From contig CP136494.1 in assembly GCA_032768795.1 (NCBI GenBank), positions 558,001-622,000 on the forward strand: a DNA stretch of 64,000 nucleotides, written 5' to 3'. Position numbers and translations under genes: made by a program. This document shows, piece by piece, positions 19,975-31,343 of the stretch (position 1 is the stretch's first letter; each line of letters starts with the position of its first letter). Under the pieces are notes generated by a model. That model saw nothing but the letters and a program-made list of their open reading frames with translations, was not told the origin of the DNA and searched no databases. This stretch comes from Tremella fuciformis (lineage: Eukaryota; Basidiomycota; Tremellomycetes; Tremellales; Tremellaceae).

Positions 19975-21754
19975 CGACCTGAGTCGTACTATACCACCCG
20001 GACTCCCGACCACGGTGACTAGTGACTCTTGACTGCTGGGAAGTCCGTTCCGAGACCCTGTGCTTCGATACCCGCTCGGAAGTGCAAGCATGTCCTGTCT
20101 CGTGAGCGCTCGGACCCTGAATAACGAATAACCAGACCGTGCCGGATTGTGTGGCGCGTGCGAGTTTGGTGAACCAATCCAGGACTGCGCTGTCTTGACC
20201 TGCAGGCGTGGTCATCCTACCGTTCTTCATTTCGCCTGTTTCAGTACCACTTGACAGCGCGAGAAACGCTAGACAACCGAGGGATAGGCTGAAGAGGACG
20301 CAGAGGTAGGGGAAGCCAGAGCGGTTTGTCCGCATTCCGAAAGCTTGGCGTTGCAGCGTAGAGTGTTCGACTGGCAGCGAATGCCATACTCCTCTGTAGG
20401 AGAAGTGAACCTGCAGTCAAGATGGATGGGAGGATGCTAATGTTCTGCCCGATCGTGTTGAAGATGTACTGCGAGTCAGCCATGCTTGCAGCCCTTCGAC
20501 AGTTCGGCTGGCCAGTGGTTTGGCCGCGCCAGAACCGTGCACGCCAAACAGACCTGAGTGACCGGGTCATCGGTTGCCCCGGCAAAGAATGCGCCGCCGA
20601 TGTAGGGAGTAAGGATAAGAAACGGTATCGAGAGCAACGCTTTTGGCAAGACACGGTGAGGATGGCGTGATACTCCAGCAATGCGCGAGATCCAGTTGAA
20701 GCCAAGCTGCCCGTCTCAGCTCAACGTCCTCGACACATGCGCACCACTGACTACTGCTTATGCGGACCCCTGAAGGGCCGCCCAGATGCAGCTGTGCATG
20801 TCCGAAAAGGCTCGTGACGGATAATGTCCCCGATGTCATTCAAACTCTGGCCTCAGCGCCACTTCTTGGGTCTCCTCGACTACTCACCGGAAGCGATACT
20901 TGTCGTGAATGGGATTGCCGCCATTCTGGTAGATGAATGTTGGGACGAAGGGCGCCGAGGACCATGAAAATCTCAATGCTACTGCTCCAAGACTCTGTTC
21001 TCAGCTCGCCATCTCACGATTGAAACATACCACCCACCGCTTTCTCCGTACACGCGTTCCTTCAGCGCCTTGACAACTTGTAGCGCGCGAGTCCAATCGA
21101 GACGCGCACGGCGTCATTCAGTTCGGTGTCCCAGCAAGCCACGAGGACAGCCATCACTGACGTCAGAACCGTTTGGGATCCGTGCTGTCCGGGCTCACGC
21201 CGAAGGCTTCATTGCAGAGCAGCAAGACCAGGCAGATGGAGTAGTGCCTGTCACGTCAATTACCTATGATCCTACTTGGTGAGAGGGCAACGACCGACAT
21301 CGCAAAGAGTAGCTCACAGCTGGACGAAGGAACTGCGTCGCGTAGCGGATGAAACCGCATTGTGATGGGAAAGCAGTGTGCAGTTCGATCATACAATTGA
21401 TGATGCACTACGTACTGTATCAGTCAGCTCGATTGGCAGGACTATGGCGGAAAAGCACATCCATACAGCAGAAGACCACAGCATTACACCCAGAAGCTGA
21501 GCGAGCGGGGCGCGGGTTAAAGTTGGCCGATGGAGACGAACACGTACGAGGAAATTGCCCTACTCTAGATAGGCGACCAGCTGCAAATGGCGCATACGAA
21601 GACCGCTGGATGCCGGTCAATGAATGGTGGACTGGGGAACAGGACGGACCTCAAGCTGAGCGTGATGATGCAACGCGTCGATCTGGCGTGTCTGCGATGT
21701 ATCGTCCGAGGGGGGTCGCGCCTGGACATCGACGTCGGTAGAATCCTTGCTCAT
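19975..21754 (-). pseudogene. 5' part of a host membrane-protein gene split by the MULE
   Basis: Likely start ATG at 21754 (MSKDSTDVDVQ...), followed by several short exons on the minus strand. Recognisable hydrophobic segments are RYATQFLRP, YSICLVLLLCNEAFG, LPKALLSIPFLILTPYIGGAFFAG-type, QYIFNTIGQNISILPSIL and SGFPYLCVLFSLSLGCLAFL. This suggests a multi-pass membrane protein; exact exon borders are uncertain and the family is not recognised (an RTA1-like exporter was considered). The frame reaches the 9-bp duplication at 19983 and continues in frame at 2384, so the transposon interrupts an exon. Positions 19975-19983 are the right copy of the target duplication. Confidence 0.5.
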
Positions 21755-22555
21755 ATGTAATTTTTTGACGTTTTCCATACCTGGTCAGCCCCAGGAAGCT
21801 GCGCTCAACAGGCGTTAATGAGGATGTGCCCTCTTGCTGCGTGACGGTCACTGCCTGCGCGACGCAGTTGACTTTCTTATCCCATGCCAAGAGCTCGAGT
21901 TGTCAAGCGCCGTTCATGCCCCGAGCAAGCGAGAGAACGAGTGGAGATGATCAGGAAAAATCGCTCGCAAAATCGTTATTGCAAACCAATGCCGTTGCCG
22001 CAGTCGTTGCTGCTACATTTCGTGCCTCGCTTAGTTCCACTCTTCGCCATTTGCCAGCATCGTGTTGCTGTGTGCAGCATTGTGAACTGCTTGTTTCCCA
22101 CAGCACTCACTTCTGCGCATGTAAGCGCCCGCAACGCAAGAGGCCGAACGAGCTCCGCCTTTCGCCCCTTGATAACGACGGGCTAGACAGGGTTTACCCA
22201 CTTGGACTTGCCGAGCAACCTTGACTTGCTGGTCCACCTCGCCGCGGTCAGGCTCCGGTCTCGTATCGCGAGTGAGAATGACCAGTTGCTGAGGATGTTT
22301 CTCGGAGACGTCCGTGACGGTTGATGAGCTTCGACTTTCTTCAGCAGAGTCAGGAAGACCGCTCTGAGACGGGTTTCTCACGCACGCTCTCGACGATGGG
22401 TTTTGCGCAGGTAATATTGCCTATGCTGAAATTGATACTGTTTCGACTTGCATTTTATTCGACACGGCATGTACTGCTGTACCACTCTTTGATGTTTCCT
22501 TTTGATGTCCGATCCCGTTGTACAACCTGCCCCTTTTGACCGACTGGCTAGCTCT
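21755..22555. other. intergenic, nothing recognised
   Basis: About 800 bp between the start of the split gene and the end of the acidic-protein gene. Open frames are short, overlap on several strands and show no domain. Confidence 0.35.
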
Positions 22556-23379
22556 CTATTCGGCTTTGGCCTTCTTCGCCTCCGCCTCGCCGTCCGGATT
22601 CTTGGCCTCTTCCCCGCCAAGAGCGGGTTCCTCGACGGCTTTGCGCTTACCGCCCGTCTCGGCCTCGGCCTCGGCAGGCGGAGCGTACGCCTCGTCTTCA
22701 TCGCCTTCCTCTTCGTCCTCCTCCCCATCACCCTGAGCGTCAGTAAGTGACTCAGCGAACCAATGATTTGGTGCCGGGCCCACCTCGTAGAACTCCTGGA
22801 GCACCTGACGGTGGCTCTTCCCTCCCGCATCGCGCGCATCGTCGCCGTCCTCGTCATCCTCCCCATCGTCCTCATCAGCATCCTCCTCGCCGTACTCCTC
22901 GTCATCTTCGTCGTCGTAATCGTCCTCCTCGTCCTCTTCGTCCCCTACCACACCACCATCCTGCCTTTCAGCCTTCCCGCATGCTCACCCTTCCCACGTG
23001 CGCAGTCGTTCGCGTCTGATCAGGTACCAGCATCCAGAGCTGTCGAGCGATAGCACATGTACTCACGTCCCCGTCGTCGTCTCCGCTCTGATCGTATTCT
23101 TCATCATCGTCCTCCTCTTCCTGATCAGAGGCTGATCGTCAGCCAGTCTCCGGGATCGGCCAATCGGTCGCAAGCCCAAGGTGGACCGTTTTCCAGGGGA
23201 CCCTATGGGCACATCACAGGCTCTCAGGATCTAACGAGGCGTGATCCGGCTTTCTTCGTGCTCGGTATCCCCATTGTCTCGTTCAGGACACGAACCCGTA
23301 AGGCCAAGGTTTTAGGGGGCTCTACGAAGGCGGCCTGACCAACGAGTGACTCACGCTCGTCGTCCTTGGCGGGAGGCAT
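22556..23379 (-). CDS. acidic hypothetical protein
   Basis: Probable start ATG at 23379 (MPPAKDDE...). An N-terminal exon contains KTLALRVRVLNETMGIPS. A middle part contains WACDRLADPGDWL, then an Asp/Glu run. A convincing intron of about 110 nt (GTGAGT...GGCAG, ending at about 22960) precedes a very acidic block of some 45 Asp/Glu residues with GGKSHRQVLQEFYEVGPAPNHW and a Lys/Ala-rich tail. One internal junction near 23120 could not be placed exactly. Such acidic tails occur in histone chaperones and nucleolar proteins, but no such family was recognised. Its start lies 134 bp from the pogo element. Confidence 0.5.
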
Positions 23380-23512
23380 TGGTGATGGATCGAGGAGAGC
23401 GTAAGGAAGCCTGGAGACCGAAGCACTGAAGGTCCGGTGGGAGAAGGGAAGGGATACGATATATAAGCCCCTCCTAGATATGTACTCGTACAGTCCATCC
23501 AGTGGGGGAATA

Positions 23513-23553
23513 CTCGCTGCCACGTGGTTTTCGGACCAGTCAAATTCTCGGAC
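23513..23553 (+). repeat. pogo left terminal inverted repeat
   Basis: Begins CTCGCTGCCACGTGG, preceded by TA. It contains a palindromic CACGTG and pairs with 25292-25332 with two mismatches. Confidence 0.9.
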
Positions 23554-23601
23554 GATACCTCTGAGAGTAGATCATAGTCTTCAGCTCGTCATTGCTCGGC
23601 C

Positions 23602-25217
23602 ATGCATTCAGCTATCGAGTCCGCCGTTCAGGAGCTGCGAGAGCATCCCGAGAAGAGTGTGCGACAAGTTGCCCGAGAGCGAAACGTTGCGAAATCGACG
23701 CTGCATGACCGCTGGACCAACAACCACGTCTCTCATGCTGATGGCGCCGAGCGGCACCTCTCATGCGTTCAGGAGGAGGCCCTGGTGGACAAGATCAACG
23801 AGTATGCGTCCCGAGGCACCCTCCTGACACCTCGCCATGTCCACGATCTTGCGGAGGCGGTCTGTGGGGAGCAGATTGGGGAGAATTGGGTCGGGCGCTT
23901 TGTTGACCGCCACTCGGACAAGATCTCATCGCGGTTCCACACCTACAGAGAGCTTGCGCGCTTGCAAGCGGACTGTCAGGAGGTCCGCAGAGCCTGGTTT
24001 AAACTGGTAAGCACTCTCAACCTACCACCGCGTTGCGCGGACGATCTCTGACAGGACTTTAGGTCTCTGAGCTCTATGACAGCAGGCTATATGACCCTGC
24101 GGGCATCTATAACGTCGATGAGTCCTTCTTCTCGCTCTCCTATGGCCGCACGACACGCCGCATAGCCCCCCGGAACCATCCTCGCAACGCTCAGGCTGTC
24201 TCTGGCACGACTGAGCATATCACTGTCGTCGCGTGTATCGGCCTCGACACAGCACCCGTCCCCCCTCTCGTTATCTACCCAGGACAACATCTGTACGATA
24301 CATGGTTCACGGACAACGTACGAGGCGTACCGCAGCGGGCTGCCGTCTCTAATTCGGGGTGGATCAACAGCTATCTCATGCAGAAGTGGCTAGAAGACGA
24401 CTTTGACCCGTTCACCCGCGATCGCGTTGCTCGAGGCCGCCGGCGGCTGTTGTTCCTCGACGGGCACGAGTCTCACGTCAAGGTGGAGTTCCTGGAAGCC
24501 TGCTGGGCGCGCAACATCGTTGTCGTCGTCATTCCAGCCAATGCGAGCAGCTTCCTGCAGCCTTTAGATGTGGGCTTCTTCAACCCGCTCAAGACACGGT
24601 TCTTTGGGCTGCTCGACGATCATCGTAAAGCTCTCGGCAATGAGAACGCCCCAGCCAAGGGCGTCTTCTGGAGCTTCCATCAGCAGGCCTGGAAGGAGAC
24701 GGCTACAGCTCGTCAGATCAGGTCTGCATGGAAGAAGTCGGGACTTTGGCCTTTGGATGCGGCGGCAATGGGCCTGCAGGACGTCTCGACGCCACCACGG
24801 GAGCTGCAGCCGGCCGGTGAGGCCATTGTCACGCCTCGCACGCCCCGAACACTCAAGCGTCACCAACGGAGCTGTCGGCGAGGCGACATTGACGAGCACA
24901 CCTACCTTATGAAGGTCGAAAAGGCGCTTGAATCGACAATGTCTGAGCTTGCGCTCGTCCGAGCCCAAATGGAGCGCGAGCATGCGGCCAAACAGCTGGA
25001 GAAAGCAGCCCGTGGCAAGCGCAAGCGTGTCAGCTATCCTCATGGCCAGTTGTTTGATCCTGAACATCGAGAGCAACACGCAGATGAGCTCGCTGAGCGG
25101 AAGGCAAGGGAGGTAGAAGCCCGGCGAAGGAGATTGGACAAGGAGAGACAACCAGGGCATCGGCAGCCTCAAGAACCACGCCAGGCATGCACACCGGGGC
25201 CCTCTACAGCTGTGTGA
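23602..25217 (+). CDS. pogo-like DDE_1 transposase
   Basis: Cut-and-paste transposase. Exon 1 runs 23602-24005 and exon 2 starts at about 24063 after a 57-nt intron (GTAAGC...TTTAG), in frame. The N-terminus has a psq-type helix-turn-helix (VRQVARERNVAKSTLHDRW) and a CENP-B-like HTH region (LTPRHVHDLAEAV, NWVGRFVDRH). The catalytic DDE_1 core has YNVDESFFSL (first Asp), LFLDGHESH (second Asp) and NASSFLQPLDVGFFNPLK, with the acidic third position further on. A basic coiled tail ends at 25217. There is no stop or frameshift, so it may be active. Confidence 0.9.
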
Positions 25218-25291
25218 AGCTATGTAGCCATATCGTCCATGTAGCCCATGTACTCGCCATCATCGTCGTCGTCGTCGCTACCTAGATGGCC

Positions 25292-25332
25292 GTCCGAAAA
25301 TTTGACAGGTCCGAAAACCACGTGGCAGCGAG
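25292..25332 (-). repeat. pogo right terminal inverted repeat
   Basis: Reverse complement of 23513-23553 with two mismatches, followed by TA at 25333-25334. Confidence 0.9.
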
Positions 25333-25469
25333 TACCGGTACGCGCGTCATAGGGCACCTTGTTATGTGGGGGGATGACACTGAAGACCTCAGGGTTATGA
25401 CACGTGGCTGCACGGACTAGGCACCTCCACTTCGTCGGACATCCGAAATCAACTTGATCCCTCACCGAT

Positions 25470-27418
25470 ATGAGCGAGGGCAGCGATGCGGCTTTCAATA
25501 GCCTCGTACAGGTAGTCATCCCTCCCAATATCTGTACCATCGCAGGTCTGTCTCTCGCATTGGCCTCTCGCTTCCAGGGTGCAACTGACCGGCAGGGAGC
25601 GACGCATCGGGCGGCGCAGGCATCCAAGCGGACCTGAAGACTATCGCTGCGCATCAATGCTATGGCTCGTCGGTTATCACGGCTCTGACAGCTCAGAACA
25701 CGCTCGGCGTGCAAGGCGTGCACTTGGTACCTGCCGACTTCGTCCTGCAGCAGCTTCGCTCGGTCTTTGACGATGTCGCCCCTGCGTTTATCAAAATGGG
25801 CATGCTCCCCACGGCTGAGATCATAAAGGTTGTCGGCAGCCTTCTGAAGTCCCTGGGCAAGGACAAGCCGGGAGTCGTACTGGATCCCGTGATGATTTCC
25901 ACCAGTGGTCATCAGCTCATCGGTTCCGAGGCTGTAGAAGCCCTCAAAGAGCTCTTCCCGCTCGTCGATTGGCTCACCCCGAATATCCCAGAAGCCCAGA
26001 GGTTGACGGGGACGGAGAAGGCTCTGGGAGGACTGAAGGGGATGCTGGAGCTGGCCGAGAAGATGAGCCGGTGTGGGGCGCGCCGCGTATTGATCAAAGG
26101 GGGTCATATGCCTTTCTCCAGGGAAGAAGTCCGACAGGCGGCCGCAGACGGATTGAAGGTGGTATGGGCCGAAGGCGATGACGAGAAGGAGACCATCGAA
26201 GTCTTGAGTCAGTATCGCAAGCTGGTCGGCTCGGGGGACTCTGACAAGCTCGTGGTCGATGTTCTTATGGAGCAAGGGGGAAAGCCTGTCTTGTTCGTTG
26301 GGCAAGAAATCCGCAGCGAGAGTACGCACGGGACGGGATGTACTTTAAGTAGTGCGATTGCCTGCGAAGCTGGCCTGGCTTTGCAGCGGGAGAAAGGTAA
26401 GTCTCTGGCAGCCTATACTATGTGCTGCTATGCGTTCTTGCCCTAACGGAATAGGCGGTCCCAATTGGGTTCACAATGTGACCCGAAAAGCCATAGCATA
26501 TACACAAGGTGCTATCGCTGCCGCTTACCCCATTGGCAAAGGCCATGGACCTCTTCACCACGCCTACATGACTGTCTCGCGAGGGGTGTCTCCGTCAGTG
26601 TAGCTTGGTGAGACTTCCTCAACGAGTGCTGACGCCCAGACCCACCCATGCGGACCCCCACCCCTTCACCACATACCTCATCAACTCGTGTCTAGACATG
26701 TGGAAATCATATGTTCGCCATCCGTGGGTGGTGCAGCTCGGGAAAGGTACTCTACCGCGGAAGAGCTTTGAGCACTATATCATTCAGGATTGGCACTACT
26801 TGCGACACTGTTAGCATGAACGGATCCCCATTGCCGAGATGTGCGCTTACGTCCAGACGCTCGTGCACACGCTATGGGAGCCTATAAAGCGACGACTTTT
26901 GCCGACATCAAAGCGTTTACGGATATTGCTGCGCACATCACTCGCGAATCCGAGATGCACGTCCAGGTGAGCGGCATGCGGCTGACGATAAACTCACATG
27001 GCAGTACTGCGAACAGTTCGGTGTCAGTAGAGCCCAACTGGAGGCGGCGACCGAGTCTTCAGCATGTGCAGCCTACGCACGATACATCCTAGATATCGGT
27101 GTACAGGGCGACATCCTCGAGTTGTACGTCGCGGTCGCCTCGTGTCTCATTGGCTATGGCGAGGTTGGGTTATGGCTTGGCAAACAAGTCGAGAAGGGCC
27201 AAGCCAAGATTGAGGGCAACGTCTATGGCAGCTGGATGCAAGCGTACGCCAGTGAGGACTTTATGCGGGCTGTGAATGTCGGTATCGACAATCTCGAGAG
27301 GCGGATCAGAGACGACCCGCCCACACCGCAGAGGCTCGAGAGGTTGACGGAGATTTGGCGGAATGTGGTGAGGTTGGAGCGAGACTTTTGGGACATGGGA
27401 ATGGCGGCACTAGCATAG
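25470..27418 (+). CDS. THI20: hydroxymethylpyrimidine phosphate kinase / TenA-type thiaminase II (Thi20)
   Basis: Bifunctional thiamine-pathway enzyme: an N-terminal ThiD kinase phosphorylates HMP and HMP-P, and a C-terminal TenA domain hydrolyses pyrimidine-thiamine breakdown products. ATG at 25470; intron 25545-25594 reconstitutes the ThiD signature GSDASGGAGIQADLK. Later come VLDPVMISTSGH, NIPEAQRLTG, KGGHMP and the anion-hole motif HGTGCTLSSAIA. A second intron (about 26396-26455) joins AIAYTQGAIAAAYPIGKGHGPL. The TenA part shows HPWVVQLGKGTLP, FEHYIIQDWHYL, YCEQFG and LIGYGEVG (catalytic Glu region). Two further junctions, near 26590-26640 and 26812-26850, could not be fixed exactly. The stop at 27418 is 50 bp from the convergent oxidoreductase. 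Confidence 0.9.
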
Positions 27419-27468
27419 AATGTACAAGACATGATACCATGCATAGCGACATCCACCTTCTGTCAGGC

Positions 27469-28725
27469 TCATGAGAGGTCAAACGGCAGTGTCACCCCCT
27501 TCTTAGCGCTCTCCCTGGCCAGCTCGATGATCCGTATCCCATCCCGCGCAGTCTCGGGCTTACACACCACGTTGATTTCACCACGTATGGCACGGGCGAC
27601 ATCGCGGTAGTACTCCTGATACGACCCGTCCAGTCCCCTGATCCTCCCCTCCCAGTACTTGCCCCTTTGCACCTGCGCCACATCCACCTGCGTCCTCGTC
27701 GTGAGGTATCCCCACGCGTCCTTCTCCTGCACTCCAAACGTCTCATCGTTACTCGTCAGCCCTTCGAAGATCTGGTCCTCCTGCACGTCGTTGCCGAATT
27801 TCACCCAGGTCCCCTCGCTGCCCCGCACAAAGTTTTTGAGCGGCAATCGCATCGTCGAACGCACATTGCACTTGACGCTCACGATGAGCGGCGACGCCGG
27901 CTCGTACCCCAAAATCATTGTGAACGAGTCCTCCGACTCGGACACGACCCCGCGCAGCGTCCGGTAAAATGCAGTGACAGTGGTGGGGCGCCCGAAGATC
28001 ACGAGCACCTGGTCGAGCATGTGACAGCCGATCCCAAAGTTCATCCCCTCTCCGGGCTTCCACCCCGGGCCGGTCGACTTGCTCATCCAGTCCGGCATGT
28101 CGAGGTCGAAGTGGAATTCGGCCTCACTGATGTCGCCAAAGACCTCGCGCTGCACGAGTGACAGCAGCGTGCGCGAGTCAGCGTCGTAGCGCCGGTCTAT
28201 CGTCAGCCTCCTTCAAGTCATGTCAGACCGTTGGGGAGACCCTTACTGTGATACATGATCAGCTTCTTGCCCGACCTGTCCCGTGCCGCAATCGCCCGCT
28301 CGCACCATTCGGTACTGACACCCAGTGGCTTCTCCACCACCACTGCCGCTCAGCCCCATGCGTGCCCTCTCGCCTCAAAGTCAGCACCGCTCACCGTCCT
28401 TGCCCGCAAGCAAAGCCTTCTCGGCAAACTGGCAGTGCGTGTCGGCCCTCGTGTTGATAACCACCAGCTCGACCTCTTGGTCGGCCAGGAACTCGTCCAC
28501 AACCCGATAATGCCTGGCCTCAGGAAAGTCGACCGTGCAGTGCTCCCCGTGCCCCGCGCGCCCTTTGAGCGGCAGGGGCTGGTCCGCGGGGGGTGCAGCG
28601 GCGCGCTGCAGGATGGCCACGATTCGGAACTCGGGCTCGCGGGTGATGAACGGCGTGTGAAAGATGGGGGCGGCGCGGCCATATCCCAGCAATCCGACTT
28701 TGATTGCTTTGACTGCACCGGACAT
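27469..28725 (-). CDS. Gfo/Idh/MocA-family NAD(P)-dependent oxidoreductase
   Basis: Oxidoreductase of sugar or inositol-type substrates; the substrate cannot be told. ATG at 28725. The N-terminal Rossmann motif GLLGYGRAA is followed by VVINTRADTHCQFAEKALLAGKD. An intron (GTGAGC...CTGAG) joins VVVEKPLGV, the conserved EKP motif. A second intron (GTAAGG...GATAG) recreates YHNRRYDAD. The C-terminal substrate domain contains GIGCHMLDQVLVIFGRP (the G..H.lD motif) and ends in LPFDLS. Length about 365 residues, normal for the family. It is divergent from the flavin monooxygenase across a 380-bp spacer. Confidence 0.9.
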
Positions 28726-29106
28726 CTTGACCGAGTGATCTTGCTCAGTACAGAAATCAGTGGAAGAGGGGGACGGCGAGCCGAGTGTTGTGACTAGTGA
28801 TCTCTCCTGTTATATCCTGTTATATGATCGGCCAGAGCTATGCGCCGTCGCTTGAACGCTTCAACCGTTCGTCATCCTCGGTTCAACAGGTGTGATTTGC
28901 ACATCTCCTCCTTGAGTTGGCCATAGATGCCAGCACCCAGGCCGGCATGGTGCATGGTGTATCATGTATATGACGACAACGTATAGCAGTTGGCCAGTTG
29001 GGGTCAGCTACGGAAGAGAGAGCCCTCACGTGAATGAGATGACCTCCACTACTCCTGTATCGGGAGGCCATCATTCTTCTACTGTATGCATTTGAGCAGC
29101 GCAGGC
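28726..29106. promoter_or_regulatory. divergent promoter region (oxidoreductase / monooxygenase)
   Basis: A 381-bp spacer between two divergent starts. No coding frame or clear operator was recognised. Confidence 0.35.
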
Positions 29107-30996
29107 ATGACAATCGCCGAGCCAGGGAGGACGTCAACCCTGATCATTGGGGGCGGGCCAGCAGGGATTGTGTCCCTCAAGTACCTGCTGGAATACGGTC
29201 CAGCATGGGCGCCTGGAGAAGCCCCAGTGCTCGTCGAGATGGAGAGCGAGATCGGCGGGACATTCAGGCAAGTCTGGTAGCATCGCATCAGCCACCAAGG
29301 CTGAACCACTAGGTGGCGCAGCTACGACACGGCCGAGCTGGTTAGCTCTAAACAGCTCACCTGCTTCTCCGACTTCAGGCAGGTCGAGCGCGAATCACGA
29401 GGAACGAGAGGCTGAGCCCCCAGATACCCCTTGGACGCGCCGGACCACCCGTCTCTCCCAAACTATGTCGAGTATCTGCGGTCCTACGCCCGGCACTTCA
29501 AGCTCACGCCTCACATCCGCACCTCTAACAAGGTCGTGTCCCTCAGCAAGACGGGCCCCTCCTCTCATCCGCACCGCGCCGTCCTGCGCAGCCTTACGCG
29601 CGGTTCCGACGAGGGTGCCGAGCGAGAGATCATAGCAACTCGCGTGATCATCACTACCGGCCTGCACGTCACGCCCAACATCCCCTCCATCCCCGGTCTG
29701 ACCGCCCGTCCGCCAGAAGGGGGCACCGCCGGGAGGACATCACCGCCCCACTGGCTGCACTCGTCCGACTACAAGTCGCCCTCTCAGCTCGAAGGCAAGC
29801 GCGTCATGGTTCTCGGGGCCGGCGAGACTGGTATGGATGTCGCGTACGACGCCGTCCTCGCCCCTGCCAGCCAAGTATGGATGGCCGTGCGCACCGGCTT
29901 CCTCTCCTTCCCCAAGGTGCTCAACCACTTCCGCGTCCTCGGCACCACCTTCGACGGCAACTTGCCAATCGATGGTCTCATCACCAATCTCTTCGAAACG
30001 GCCTACGTGCACCCGTGGGTCGCACAGACCCATCTGCGGTGGTTCGTCTCCGACTTTGTGATTCGCCGACTCATGTGGGTCCTCACGGGTACCATGGCAG
30101 GGTGCAACCAGTGGGCGGGCGAGCTCGAACCCGGCCGGCAAGGCCGCGCCTACGTTTTTCTGAACAAGTCCGCCAAGGCGATGCGGTTCATCAACAAGCC
30201 CTTCTATCGTCTGTCATGGCTTCACCGCCTGTTCGCGCACTACCAAGATCCGCCTCTCCCGCCGGGCAAAGAGCACCTTCACGATAGCAAAATCGACATG
30301 ATCCCTTTCCCCCGAGCTTTCGATGCCAACGGCAAGGCGGTCTTTGACCAACCTCCCCCGCATAGGCGGAAAGAGCTCGCTTGGACAGCAGATATCCGGC
30401 CCGAGGTCGTCATCTTGTGCACTGGGTATCGACAGGATTGGGAGTGGCTTGGGCAAGCTTATCCAAGGGGCCCCGACGAGTGCGACGTGCGCACCGTATG
30501 TTCTTCCAGTGATCCGTCTGTCGGATTCATTGGCTTCTTACGGCCAGGTGTCGGTGAGTCCGTCCCAATCCCATTCATCAGCTCTCATGGCGCAGGTGCG
30601 ACCCCGCCCATGGCGGAAATGCAAATACAGCTGTTCCTCCTCGTGACTCAAGGGAAGATACCCGTGCCCACTTCGCCCGAAACGTATCATCTCCTCCACA
30701 AGCCCGAAGGGAGGATTCAGTACGGCGTGGACTACTCGACATACATGTCCACGCTTGCGAAAGATATGGGCAGCGCCCCTGGTCTTTGTCAGCTGTGGAA
30801 GGAGCACGGCTGGTTTGTGCTCTTTGTGTACTGTTTCGGCGCCGCTTTTCCTACTTTCTATCGCCTGACAGGACCGTACAAATCCTCGGCCGCCCCTGAG
30901 ATCGCCCGCACCGAGCTGTGGGACACGATTCGGCGTAGAGGGTGGATCGGCAACCTTGTCATGGGCGTCGTTCCGATGGTGAAATCATCTCCGTAA
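29107..30996 (+). CDS. flavin-containing monooxygenase
   Basis: NADPH/FAD monooxygenase oxidising a soft nucleophile (N or S) of an unknown substrate. The first in-frame ATG that fits is 29107, with STLIIGGGPAGIVSLKYLL as the FAD Rossmann motif and an acidic strand end (VEMESEIGGTFR). A second Rossmann motif MVLGAGETGMDVAYDA binds NADPH. Further on are FDGN, ILCTGYRQDW (the conserved C/ATGY motif) and FIGFLRPGVG. The second and third exons join only if both introns use GC donors: CAG|GCAAGT at about 29270 and CAG|GCAGGT at about 29379. Exon 4 then runs open to 30996. About 590 residues. Confidence 0.88.
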
Positions 30997-31343
30997 CCTG
31001 GTGGTGGTGGCGCTGATGACCAGGCTTTCTACGCTTGTATCAACCTACTTGCGTACTTGGCCGAGGGCCTGTGGGACATGCTTCCGAGCACAATGCGAGC
31101 AAAGGCCGCCTCGACCGCACAAGCTGAGTTGTCGGGCTCAGTCAAACCCATCAAAAGGTCATGAGATTATGACTCATCAACGTGAGTTGATTTGTACAAC
31201 CACGACCGATCAACTTGATTCACTACCACCCTGTGTGTATGGATACCCAGACATGATGCATCTGACCGGACCCCGCGTCGCCAAGCGACAGATTCTTTTG
31301 GTTTGGGCTCGATGGCCCAATGTAGTGTGACCGCATTGACTGA
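30997..31343. other. intergenic between convergent genes
   Basis: 347 bp of shared 3' flank. No gene recognised. Confidence 0.4.

Larger units (their letters stand above)
23513..25332 (+). mobile_element. pogo-like Tc1/mariner DNA transposon
   Basis: The 1,820-bp element is flanked by TA on both sides (23511-23512 and 25333-25334). Terminal inverted repeats of about 41 bp (23513-23553 and 25292-25332) differ at two positions. One spliced transposase gene fills the element. It lies between the starts of the acidic-protein gene and THI20. Confidence 0.9.

Noticed and set aside
25333..25600. TPP riboswitch in the THI20 leader or first intron
   Set aside because: The conserved thiamine-pyrophosphate aptamer core words were not found.
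25220..26329. 369-residue minus-strand frame
   Set aside because: It lies antisense to THI20 exons and crosses the pogo end; no family motif, while the plus strand has clear ThiD motifs.
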